Source of the DNA: Beroe ovata
Lineage: Eukaryota; Ctenophora; Nuda; Beroida; Beroidae
DNA length: 42,175 nt
Direction of reading: 5' to 3'
Assembly (NCBI GenBank): GCA_946803715.1
Contig: CAMPET010000362.1
Location: forward strand, 1,657 to 43,831
The notes under the pieces: model-generated
Seen by the model: only the letters and a program-made list of their open reading frames with translations
Databases searched by the model: none
Told to the model about the DNA's origin: nothing
Shown here: in pieces, positions 1-12,000 of the stretch
Layout: each line of letters begins with the position of its first letter
Position numbering within the stretch: position 1 is the stretch's first letter
Program-made: the position numbers and the translations under genes

Positions 1-130
1 CAGGGGTGAGGGGGAGGTGAGAGTCAGGGGTGAGGGGAGGTGATAGGCAGGGGTGGGGGAAGTGAGAAACAGGAGTGAGAGTCAGTCAGTGGCGAGGGGA
101 GGTGGCAGATATAGTGAGGGGAGTCAGGGA
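1..130. repeat. G-rich imperfect repeat (gtgaggggagg type)
   Basis: A run of GTGAGGGGAGG-like units at the window start. The same kind of sequence recurs at 2751-2820, after the N join. It lies in the intron after the TM4 exon and probably prevented correct assembly there. Confidence 0.7.
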
Positions 131-246
131 ATGAAATCAAAAAACATTTGGGGAAAATTTCTACCTATTGCTGTATTGCCTCAGCTGGGACATTCCCTAC
201 CCCAGTAATGTCACGACCAGTAGGTCACATCTGTCAAATCACATAC

Positions 247-1383
247 CTCATAGAAGTTAGCAGTGTCAGTGGTAAGTGCAGCCACCAGGAATCCACCTGC
301 TATAGCTACGGGTACGGAAAACACCACTATCATACACTTGGGTATGAAATTGGGAGTGTAGCTGGGGAATACCTTCACAAACTGAAACATGGGGGAATTA
401 GGGAGGAAGTTATCTTTCCCTAAGGGGGGTGTTGACCGTTGGGTCGTACACCCCGTCACCCTATTCCGACAGGATCACTCCTACTAAGGAGTAAGTAACA
501 GATAATCTTAGACATATGTTACATAAAAAGTGCTGCTGTCAACACATTCATTAATAACAACCCGACAACCCTGAGAAACATATACCGACCCGAAATAACC
601 TCTCCCTCTCATCATAATTACGAATATTTGGCAGGTAGTGGTGGGAACATGCTGATACCTGTAGATAGAGCGTGTACGCCTCCACAGCCATCCACATGAA
701 CGCAATGAGGAATGCCACGTGCATAAGGAATGCGGAAGTGATACACAGCCCACGTGACTGCAGGGAGAAATGAAGTCAAGATGATGGGTAGGTTATCAAG
801 ATACTTTTGTACAACTAGTCATGGATTCTGGAAATACATCATTCTGAACCTGATCTCCTCAAGATCGATCCTTCTTGGTGAGGCAGATTTGCGTCACAAT
901 AATTATCCCCCCCCCTATTGTAGGGTAATCGTCCTCACCTCAGTTTGGTCAATCCCAATGAGAAAGAGGACATATCCTGCGAATAGGGACATGGAAAGAT
1001 ACACGTGTATTTTGGTCATATCCAGTCTCCATAGTGACCGCTGTAGGGTAAGGGCCAGGATTGTCAGGAGTAGTCCGCACAGTGAAAAGAAGAGACAGAT
1101 GTAGCTGATCGTGTCGAGGATCTGGGAGATCGAGGGTCAGAGAAAGGGTGAGGGTCAGAGACAGGGTGAGGATCAGGGATAGGGTGAGGAAAGTGCTGAG
1201 AGGGGGTGGAGAGAAGATGGCAGAGATTGGACATGAGATGGGGAGTGGTGATGGTTTGAGGGAATGTGTGAGAAGTGAGGCGCCAGGCGACCACATGGGG
1301 AGGAAGTGTGAGTGGTGAGGCGACCATATGGAGATAATGTGGTTAATTGTCTCACCACAAGATGATGTCCAATGACAGGCTTG
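247..1383 (-). CDS. Second copy of receptor exons TM1-TM4 (block E), partial
   Basis: Contains 29 bases of a GPS exon end (1355-1383, cut by the N at 1384), then TM1-2 (939-1121), TM3 (659-757) and TM4 (247-381), all with intact splice sites. Against the 2942-3809 copy I count ten substitutions in 417 coding bases, all silent. The introns differ by clear insertions and deletions. Both copies therefore look to have been under protein-level selection. The gene would continue to the left of the window. Confidence 0.85.
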
Positions 1384-1750
1384 NTGCTATGGGGTGTTGC
1401 TATGAGATGTTGCTATGAAGTTCAGGTATGGGGTGTTGCTATGGGGTGCAGTTGCTCTAAGGTGTTGCTGTGGGGTGTTGCTATGGGTACCTATTGCTCT
1501 GAGGTGTTGCTATGGGTACCTATTGCTCTGAGGTGTTGCTATGGAGTAAGGGCTGTTGCTATGGGTGTAGCTATGTGAAGCTGAGTAATGGGTCATGGCC
1601 ACATTGCCGTGCTTATAAGAATCATGAAGAATGGGATGTAGCAATGAGATACTGCTGGAGCAGTTCAATTCAGTCCTATTTGTCCATGAACATCTGATTC
1701 TCTAGATCAAACAGGGTGTAGGTAGCTATGATACCACTGTTTCCAAAATN
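1384..1750. repeat. TGCTATGGGGTGT-type minisatellite between two single-N joins
   Basis: From 1385 to about 1576 the sequence is made of variants of TGTTGCTATGGGG and CTATTGCTCTGAGG. It is bounded by N bases at 1384 and 1750 and has no counterpart in the 2751-4750 copy. The open frames across it are repeat artefacts. Confidence 0.75.
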
Positions 1751-1867
1751 CTCTTTTGCAGGAAACTCACTATACAGAATGGGGATCCAATACGAATCAG
1801 ACTGTTCTCTGATAGGTTCAACCTATTGAGAGATTCTATCTTCAGGTCTCACTCGTCTGAGTCTGAT

Positions 1868-1997
1868 ACTCCAAGGGACATGATACTGCAGGGGACATGC
1901 CACTGCAGGGGACATGATACTGCAGGGGACATGACACTGCAGGGGACATGACACTGCAGGGGACATGACACTGCAGGGGACATGATACTGCAGGGGA
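1868..1997. repeat. 17-base minisatellite (about 7-8 units)
   Basis: Tandem units of GGGGACATGATACTGCA, with variants such as CATGACACTGCA, ending at the N at 1998. It is absent from the matching position of the other receptor copy. Confidence 0.85.
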
Positions 1998-2113
1998 NTG
2001 GTGAGGCATCCACATGGTGAGGAGGTGTGAGTGGTGAGGCAACCATATGGTGAGGAAGTGTAACTGGTGCAATCTATCAAGTGAGTATGAAAATCTGGTA
2101 AAGTGTGTCTCAC

Positions 2114-2651
2114 CACAAGATGATGTCCAATGACAGGCTTGGTCTCCGGTTCAATGGTCATGATGACAGCAAAGCTGGTCATGTGACTGGACCGGCAGGT
2201 GACAGTGGCACTGTCATTTCCCACCTTCTCATAACTAGTTTCCAGTCCGTCTGTCAGCCATGCTCCATTACCCGACTCATCAGTAGAGTAGTAGACACAC
2301 TTCGCTCCCTTGCTCCCTGCATTCTGGGGCAAGGTGAGGAGTGAGGAGTAGTGGAGAGATTGAGGAGAGATGAGGATTGAGGATAGTAAATTGGAATAGG
2401 AGTGATCAGAGATGGAGATGGTGCGAAGAAGAGAGAAGATTTTAAGAAAAGTTTGTATCAACTACAAGTACACTATGTACCTGATTGACGGTGGGGAACA
2501 CCAGTTTGACAGGGTCTGTCAGCCCGTTGACACTCCTCCCTGACACCCCAGCAGATATGATGGGGGTGTTGACAAACGGTTCACTCGGCTCACTCTTATT
2601 GCGGTGGCGGGATAACGCCTCCGCTTCTCTCGGGACAGTACTGTCAAACAG
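2114..2651 (-). CDS. Second copy of GAIN-B and GPS exons (block B)
   Basis: Exons 2481-2651 and 2114-2323 repeat exons 4462-4632 and 4095-4304 at a constant offset of 1981 bases, introns included. The GPS exon is the same in both copies as far as I can see. The other exon has one silent and one replacement difference. The block is bounded by single N bases at 1998 and 2750, where the matching sequence stops. It may be a real tandem copy or the other haplotype placed in the scaffold. Confidence 0.85.
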
Positions 2652-2941
2652 CTACAAATGGGGTAAAGAGGGGGAGTGTGAGAAAAACGGAATAGGTAAG
2701 TAGGTATGAATCCATTCACGGTGACCTATGTCAGTTGAGATCTGTCAGTNGTGAGGGGAGGTGAGAAGCAGGGGTGGGGGGTGGTGGGAGATATAGTGAG
2801 GGGAGGTGAGTCTGGGAATGAGATAAAAAACTGAAGGCTAGAAGATTTGGGGAAAATTTCTACCTACCTGTATTGCTGTTATGCCTCAGCTGGGACATTC
2901 CCTACCCCAGTAATGTCGCAACTATCAAACCACATACCTAC

Positions 2942-3076
2942 CTCATAGAAGTTAGCAGTGTCAGTGGTAAGTGCAGCCACCAGGAATCCACCTGCTATAG
3001 CGACGGGTACGGAAAACACCACTATCATACACTTGGGTATGAAATTTGGAGTGTAGCTGGGGAATACCTTCACAAA
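2942..3076 (-). CDS. Adhesion GPCR exon: transmembrane helix 4
   Basis: A 45-codon exon (acceptor catgtttcag, donor TATGAG|gtaggt). It starts FVKVFPSYTP and carries helix 4 (CMIVVFSVPVAIAGGFLVAA). The extracellular loop with the conserved Cys-Trp-Leu and helices 5-7 should follow, but no such exon is found before the N at 2750. The copy at 247-381 has two silent changes. Confidence 0.9.
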
Positions 3077-6000
3077 CTGAAACATGGGGGGAATTAGGGA
3101 GGAAGTTATCTTTCCCTAAGGGGGGTGTTGACCGTTGGGTCGTTCACCCTGTCACCTTATTCCAACAGGATCATTCTTACTAAGGAGTAAATAACAAATA
3201 TTCTTAGACATATGTTACATAAAAACTGCTGCTGTCAACACATTCATTAATAACCACCCGACAACCCTGAGAAACATATACCGACCCAAAATAACCTCTC
3301 CCTCTCCACATAATTACGAATATTTGGCAGGTAGGTGGTGGGAACATGCTGATACCTGTAGATAGAGCGTGTACGCCTCCACAGCCATCCACATGAACGC
3401 AATGAGGAATGCCACGTGCATAAGGAATGCGGAAGTGATGCACAGCCCACGTGACTGCAGGGAGAAATGAAGTCAAGGTGATGGGTAGGTTATCAAGATA
3501 CTTTTGTACGACTAGTCATGGACTCTGGAAATACATCATTCTGAACCTGATCTCCTGAAGATCGATCCTACTTGGTGAGGCAGATTTGCATCACAAAATC
3601 CCCTATTGTAGGGCAATCGTCCTCACCTCAGTTTGGTCAATCCCAATGAGAAACAAGACATATCCCGCGAATAGGGACATGGAAAGATACACGTGTATTT
3701 TGGTCATGTCCAGTCTCCATAGTGACCGCTGTAGGGTCAGAGCCAGGATTGTCAGGAGTAGTCCGCACAGTGAAAAGAAGAGACAGATGTAGCTGATCGT
3801 GTCAAGGATCTGGGAAATAGAGTGAGGGTGAGAGATAGGGTGAGGGCGAGGGACAGAGTGAGGAAAGAGTTGAGAGGCGGTGGAGAGAATATGGCAGAGA
3901 TTGGACATGAGATGGGGAGTGGTGATGGTTTGATTGAATGTGTGAGTGGTGAAGCGACCACATGGTGAGGAAGTGTGAGTGGTGAGGCATCCACATGGTG
4001 AGGAGGTGTGAGTGGTGAGGCAACCATATGGTGAGGAAGTGTAACTGGTGCAATCTATCAAGTGAGTATGAAAATCTGGTAAAGTGTGTCTCACCACAAG
4101 ATGATGTCCAATGACAGGCTTGGTCTCCGGTTCAATGGTCATGATGACAGCAAAGCTGGTCATGTGACTGGACCGGCAGGTGACAGTGGCACTGTCATTT
4201 CCCACCTTCTCATAACTAGTTTCCAGTCCGTCTGTCAGCCATGCTCCATTACCCGACTCATCAGTAGAGTAGTAGACACACTTCGCTCCCTTGCTCCCTG
4301 CATTCTGGGGCAAGGTGAGGAGTGAGGAGTAGTGGAGAGATTGAGGAGAGATGAGGATTGAGGATAGTAAATTGGAATAGGAGTGATCAGAGATGGAGAT
4401 GGTGCGAAGAAGAGAGAAGATTTTAAGAAAAGTTTGTATCAACTACAAGTACACTATGTACCTGATTGACGGTGGGGAACACCAGTTTGACAGGGTCTGT
4501 CAGCCCGTTGACACTCCTCCCTGACACCCCAGCAGATATGATGGGGGTGTTGACAAACGGTTCACTCGGCTCACTCTTATTGCGGTGGCGAGATAACGCC
4601 TCCGCTTCTCTCGGGACAGCACTGTCAAACAGCTACAAATGGGGTAAAAAGGGGGAGTGTGAGGAAACGGAATAGGTAAGTAGGTATGAATCCATTCACG
4701 GTGACCTATGTCAGTTGAGATCTGTCAGTTGAGATCTGTCAGTTACCTTGTCAGAGCTGTAAGTGATCAGATACACAGAGTTATGCTCGTCCACTGCTGA
4801 CATGGGCAGCTGGAAGTTCACTCCGCTGCTTCCAACCAGACTGAAATAATGGGAGGTGCTGATCAGGCCGTGAAATGCAGTTTGGTCATTGTCCCGAGCA
4901 AGTTAGCTATCTGAACATCAGGATTCAGGAACCGCAATTGGAACTAATTAAGGGGAGAAAGTGTGATGAATAGAGATTTAATTGTAGCCATGCAAAATGT
5001 AGCTGTTGAGACGAACCTGGTGTTACTGAATACAGACACACTGGCCGCTGCCACCTCGATATTCTTGGTATTGAGAGTACGCTGGGTGGTGTGAGTGGCC
5101 ACATTTCCTGCCACTTTTTCCAGAGACTGCACAATCCTGTCAGCCGTCCTGTTGTTCTGCTGTGATTCTCGTAATACAACACTATCAACCTGTATGGGAG
5201 ATATGGGTGCTGGGCTACTCAGTGAGTAGTGTGTACTCATCACTCAACACTCACACTCTATTACATAGGGTGGATTAGGGGCTCACTGCACCTACTACAG
5301 CACCACCGTCACTTCATACGATATCCTGCAGTGTTGAGTGGAAGATGGCTAACTTGCTATTGCACGCGGTTACTTCATACCGCTTTGAAGTGACACCGAA
5401 GTACCACATTGGTCCATGTGAAAATTGAACACGTACGGAGAATGGAACACGTTTGGGAAGCTGAACTTCTTGCAGGTCAAGATTTCATCACTTTATTGAT
5501 TCTACGAAATGGAATATTTTATTATAAGAGGCCTTATTATTAGAGGCCTAAATAATGTGAAATATTTCTTTCTCTAGCGCTACGTATGTATCTGTCGTGT
5601 ACATTTTTGCATTCGTGTCAAGAAACGCTAAGCTCAGTTTTATGGGTTTAGTCTCAGTTTCAATGAGTTTCCAAGACAAATGAGAGGTTATTTTTCATGA
5701 AACACGCAACAGCAGTTACTCACGTCAAGAATGTGACTGAGAGTTTTGACGATGTCCCCAGTAGCTTCTGGGTCATCCACAACCACCAGATCCTCTATAA
5801 TGTCCGTAACCATGGCAACGCCCGTCCCATCCAACTGAAATGTATAGTCCTGTTGTTACAAGCACGTTGAAATTAGTGCCAATATTCCCTAAGGCACATG
5901 TGCCGATTTGTAACACAAGGATGTTGACGATAGTACCACAAAAATGTCACGGTGCCACATGATATTAGAATGTATGTGTCATGATAACATCACTGTGATG

Positions 6001-9000
6001 ACGGGTGATGAGTGATGATGTTGATCAATTCTCGCACTTTACCACAGTGCTGGGTGTCACATGACGCCTCTCCCAATATATGGTGTCACGCACGAATATA
6101 TTGACACAGTAGCCGCTGTAGTTGCAACCAAGTGTGAACTGTGTGCAAATATGCGTGACGCAGGCACCGCGCCACAGTGTGCGTCAACTGTAATGCGGAA
6201 ATAATAAATAGTCTCTCGAGACTCAAGCAGGCTACTTGATTATTGTAGGCGAGACCGAAAAATTGAAAACCTTAACAGTTGACGAACACACTTTGTACCA
6301 TCACGTGTGATTCTAGTACGTAGTGTGCTTCTCGTGTATGTTCGTCACAGCTGAGTGGTACGTGTTTCCGCATTATAGCGAGGATGTGATTTGACCCTCC
6401 CAAACCTTCCGTGCGTTTCATATGCATAGTACAGCTTGTATGTCGGAATGTAATGAGTGGTGGACTAATGCTGTAGTCGCAATATTCAACCGACGACAGG
6501 TCACGACAGCTTTACAAGAAAAACATTAGTATAAATGTACGGTGACAGCTGTTCTGACGAATACTGTAACTATGACATGTGCGTTGAAGTGGAACGAAGA
6601 ACACAGGTGATGTCAGTGATAAAGTTGACAGACGACAGGGTTTAGGGTTGAGCCCTCCTATGATAGTCGCATTGACACAAGTCACGTTGAATATCAGAGA
6701 TCCCTATTATATGATTCCATTCCTAGTGCAGAAGGATATACAGAAGGACTGAGAAACCCCAATTTTTGCAACTTGACTCTCAGGTCATGCGTCACAAATT
6801 ATCGATATTCAAGGTTTAGCGCAATCTATAAAATGTCTCCCCACACACCTGCTCAGAGTCAGCAGCTATCCGCTGTACTCTCACTGCTACCTCCTGGGCA
6901 TTGTCAGGCGTGACCACCGTCTGCCGTAGCGTGTCCAACTCTTGTGTCTTGATGTTGGCGTACCGGCACAGCGACATGTCCGCCACACCCCAAAGAGGGC
7001 CCCCGGATTCGGCCCCCGCCTGACACGTCCTAGTGGCGTACACTATCTGAGGGAAAGTGGTATAGTTGAGGTGATGTCATACTTTATGCGGTTTGCGGGG
7101 TGAATATTTTGAGTAGACAGCAATATGCAGATAAAATCCACATATAATCGATATAATTTGCACTGAGAGGGTATCAAGAAAATGTCAGTTTCAAGGATAT
7201 CAGTTCCATCAGTTGCAGTAGAGCGCGCGGTCAGTAGAGTGAAATGTACCTGCTTATCCGAGTCCTGGTCCACAGGTCCATGAGGGCATATCACCTTGAC
7301 TGTACTGTTCACCTGTGCGGATACCCACCTGAAATCGCCCTTCTCCGTGCTGAGCATCTCCTTCGGACACTCGGGCACCGCCTCCGGCTCGTCTTCGACA
7401 ACTGTGTGGGGTATATGGTGGTTACTATGGTAACTGTGGGGGTTATATAGTGGTTACTATGGTAACTGTGGGGGTTATATAGTGGTCNGGAGGGGGTTAT
7501 GTAGTGGTGACTATGGCAACTGTGGAGGTTATATAGGGGTTACTATGGTAACTGCGGGGGGTTATATAGTGGTTACTATGGTAACTGATGATGAGTCTAC
7601 TTTGGATAAGACTGGAAAGACATTGTATCATGTATGTGAGACACCATATTCACTTACTTCTGGCGCTATGAGCAGCAATGCAAAGCATGTATGAAATAAC
7701 GATGAGCACCATGATAGCAAGCGTGGTGAGCTACAGAAAGCAAGTAATCAGAGATGCGAGGAACTCTACTAGAAATATTCAACAAGTCCAAGTTACTACT
7801 TGGGGAGGTATGGGACCCATACCTCCCTCTGGTATGGGTAACAATTTCGACCATAAACAATCAAATACGTGTGTGACGTGTGTTGAGAACAGGATTCGAG
7901 CACTTAATTAACTGCTCATGTAAAGAATGCATGCCACTTAACCAAGCACGATTGTCGACCGTCGCTACAAGAAGCGATAAACAAAGTGAGTATGACCAAA
8001 CTAAGGTGACAAGGAAAACGTTGTTGTTGCATGTGCTAATGCGCTCAATTTTAAAAGACAATGCCAAATTACATCATCATTCATCAAATTATCTCCCTCT
8101 GTGCAAAACACACGAGACTACGACAATTTCAACTGTAACTGTGAGGGGAAAACACAACGCCCTGCGCGATATTCACCACGTGCAAAGTGCACACGTGCAA
8201 ACTACGCACAGAGTCTTCATATATCAGCGCGCATACACAACAAAAGCAGCAGCACGCGCACTTTCAGCTGAGCTATGTGATGGATACAGCAGCTGTGAGA
8301 AAGTTTAGTGCGACAAATTTGAAATTCCTCAGGCTTCGCTCTACGAGAATACGATGATGGTTTTATCTCCGTAACATGTAAGAATAGTACTTGGTAAGTG
8401 CAGCGGACCATATATTACTACTTAACACGTTCTGTTAACTCATGAAACTTGTGCGGGAGCTCAGCTTGGCTTCATATATAGAGTTCCCTGTAAAATACTA
8501 GGTACTGAAATTAGGCGCGCATACAGATAGATAAACACTCAGCCGGAAAAAGCTGATAGTATAAGCGTTATATTTTCCTGTGGGAACTTCCTTATTCACC
8601 AGACGAGACTATACTCCGTGTGAGTGATCATTGAGTCCATGCAATATAAAGGTGTGAGACGGAAGTAAAGCACAATACAAAACGCACTGATCGGCTAGGA
8701 GTTTCTCTGGACTCTGCATGAGGTGGCATTTCCGGAACTAAGAAGTACTGAGTAGCTTTCCATTGAGAAACAGATAAGGGAGAATGGAGTAAAAAGGGGG
8801 CATTTTGAGTTAGGTAGTGGAATTCTGAATTACTGGCAAATTGAAATACACAAATTAGTAAATTACTGTACAAATCTAAAATTACACACAAACACAATGT
8901 GTCATGTCAGATATTTTGGGAGGTGATTATCTCGAGCCGCAATGTGTGACACTTCCTGCCCACTTCCGAGAGGAAAGCCGCCAAAATTAGTGTCAACCTA

Positions 9001-12000
9001 GAGAGAAAGAGAGAAGGAATGTCAAGTTTATGTCCGCGAAAATAGGGTCATCGTGATGTTCACACAGAACATGGACGAAACCTCTAAATATAGTATTTGA
9101 TGGAAAGTAATCATTTACGCGAGAGGAGCTCTTGTAATCATAAACTTACAAAATGTAAAAGAGCATTTCGTGACGATTATAATGTGTGGCCGTGATTTTC
9201 AGGAAAAATATGCTGCATGAAATTCTCAAGCTCTCAACGCTAAAAGTATGAAGGTCGTTATAGCGGTCGCGTAACACACGTAAGTCTAGATTTTTCGACG
9301 GAATTCCGCGAATGTGACGTGAACAATCACGCTCCTCCTATAGTTCTCTCCCGGGGACTATGAAATTTGGTATGATCTGCAGTTGAGGGATCCGCGGGTC
9401 AACTAAGGAACACTCAGCATATTCATAACTAATGAGAGTTCATTCATGAAGGATTGAAAATGTGTCACAATAGTATGCATGTTAGACACATATCATGTAA
9501 GGCACGCGTGCATGTGTGAGTATTTTCATCGACTACCGCATATAAAATTGATGTATTAGTAACAAGGCAATGAGTCAATATAGCACCTATACTCCAGCAA
9601 ATCTAGATAAAACAACACAAGTCCAAATTGCGGAAAACTGAACATACGATACGATTCAATAAACTACGCAAGTCCGAATTGTGGAAAAACTGAACATACG
9701 ATACGATTCAATAAACGGAATATAACAACTGCAGACAGCTGCACCCATGGTCTTCTCAGAAATAGTCCACTGCCCGTGAGCTATTAATATAACAAGACGT
9801 CCTAGTACAGTATCGTCATATAGTGCAGTGTGTGACATGCTTGGAAACTCCTATGACACACTTGTAAGGTGCTGCTGCACTGTAACATATCAGCAGCACT
9901 GGGTGTTGCACTGGGTGTTGCACCGGGGCACTAGAGATGAAAATGACGACAGTCATGACCTTGGTGACGTACAGTAGCGTAGTGCTATATATAGCCACTC
10001 TTGCCAAAATACAGATCGTGTGACCAGCATGATTGAGTTGCCATTGGTGAGTTGCACCATGGAAACACTCATAGTCGCTCAACATCAGCACGTGCAACGT
10101 GAGAATCGTGCCGGAAAAACAGACAAGCAGGAATCCCCTGCATAACTATGAATCAAACCATACATATCATCCTGATACAAGTGTAGGCCGTGCTCAATGA
10201 GCAAATATGAGCACTGCTCATATTTTCTCATACAGCTCGATTTCACAGGGGGGTGAATATACACACATGTAGATAAGTGGAGAATGTGCTATAATATCTG
10301 CATAGTGAGAATAATAGTGAGAATTGTAGTGAGAACTGAGAATTATAGTGAGAATTACAGACTATTAATAAACGTGTTTATAGTTCGACAAAATATTCAA
10401 CACACTTCAAGAAGCTATGGTAGCTGAACAAAATATAGCAAATAAACAAGTTAGTATGAGGGCTAAAATGCTAAAGTTAGGGCTGGAAATAATAAACACT
10501 TTGAAGGTCTCGATCGATTCACGTCAATATATTTAGCGCTTGAAATGTCCAAAAACTTGGAAGGAATCCCTACTTTAATAACAGGAGACGAGTTCCAACT
10601 AATAAAGCAGGTTCAACTAATAAAGGAGGTCAATATAATTGTTTCTATCTTGGTCAATACGGATTCTATAAAACCAGACACATCTGCAGAGTTGATATTG
10701 AAACAAGAAATAAAATCCCATGATCTCAATATGATTTTTGCTAGTTAAGTAAGTTACCAAGATACATGAGATGCATGAGTGCATGAGTGCATGAGCTCAG
10801 CAAACCAAAAGTTATCACAGATAAGAAACAACTTAATACTTAGTCTACCTGCCAAACAAACAGACACGCTAAATGGCGACCACTGATGAAAAATGCCAAC
10901 GACAGAAAGAACACATATTACTCTTACCATCAAATCTGCAGAGGAAAGATATGGCATCGGTAGGTGGGCGTGGCACGAAATCACCTGCCCCGTCAATAGT
11001 TAGGTTACCATCGGGGCCAATAGCAGCCGGCACATAGGTGACATCAACGGGGTCAGAGGACGTGGAGAAGAGAGTGTTGTTGACACGGTACACGTTAATC
11101 CACCCGCTGAGAAGGTACGGTGTCAAGTGGTGTCACTGGTGTCAAGTGGTGTCCCGTGGTGAAATTGGTGTCAAGCGAAAGGTGCTGTGGCAGACAGGAA
11201 TAAAGTGGTGTCAAGAAAGAATGATCTATTTAAATGCAAGATCAGAGAAAATGTGGGCTGCACTCACTGACCTTTGTCCTTGAAACAACTTGAGGACTTG
11301 AACATACTCGTAGTCGTTGCGCGGCGCACCCAAATTCCCACCACGTGCTTTACAGTAATTATTTGCCATGGACAGTCCAGCTCCCCCAACACTGACCTTG
11401 AACTTGCTGTTCCCTGAAAAAAGTGTGAATTCATTTTTTGATCGTGAATCAATATTAGAGAACTATCTTAGCATTCTCAGTGGCAATTTATGAATTCAGT
11501 TTCAATGAGACGAAGGACTCATAAAATCGGGATTTTGAATAATCTATGAGAGACCTGCTTTACAACAAGTGGTACTACTGATGTTTTCCTGCCAACACAG
11601 CTCAGTAATGCGGTATTGAGGGGAGAAAAACGCAAGATAAACAGTGCATTCTCTCACGACACCTGGCCCCACATCCAAATAGTTGGGTGTGGCCATGTGG
11701 AACAAGAACAACAATAGCCACATCATCACTGTCTCTTCCGATGACCGATGAAGAGGAGAAAAAAGGTTTCGAAAAGGAAAAGTTTTGCCTATGTACTCAT
11801 GAATGTTTTCCCAGCCACGGCAATAAGGTCATTTCATCTGTCTCCATCATAATATGGGGCATACGGTTTCAAATATCTGAGATATATTTCATACACCTGG
11901 ACTTTAAAACTTTTTTAAAAATGTGTTTGGAAAGGGAGATATATTCAACTTTTTTTCCATTTTCGCATAACCACCATTATTTCGATTTTTTATCCACATT

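Noticed and set aside
949-1358. Overlapping Pro/Ser/Thr/His-rich minus-strand frames
   Set aside because: They are translations of GGTGAGG-type repeats in an intron, apart from the TM1-2 exon they overlap.
1823-2461. A 212-codon minus-strand frame
   Set aside because: It contains the duplicated GPS exon plus intron and a 17-base minisatellite crossing an N; only the GPS exon part is real.
2855-2893. A possible small exon after TM4 (acceptor gggtag, donor gtaggt)
   Set aside because: Not kept in the other copy (150-190), where the sequence and donor differ; it also lacks the expected Cys-Trp loop.
3603-4442. A 279-codon minus-strand open frame
   Set aside because: It reads through introns between the GPS and TM1-2 exons; splice sites and phase show these are separate exons joined by an open, repeat-rich intron.
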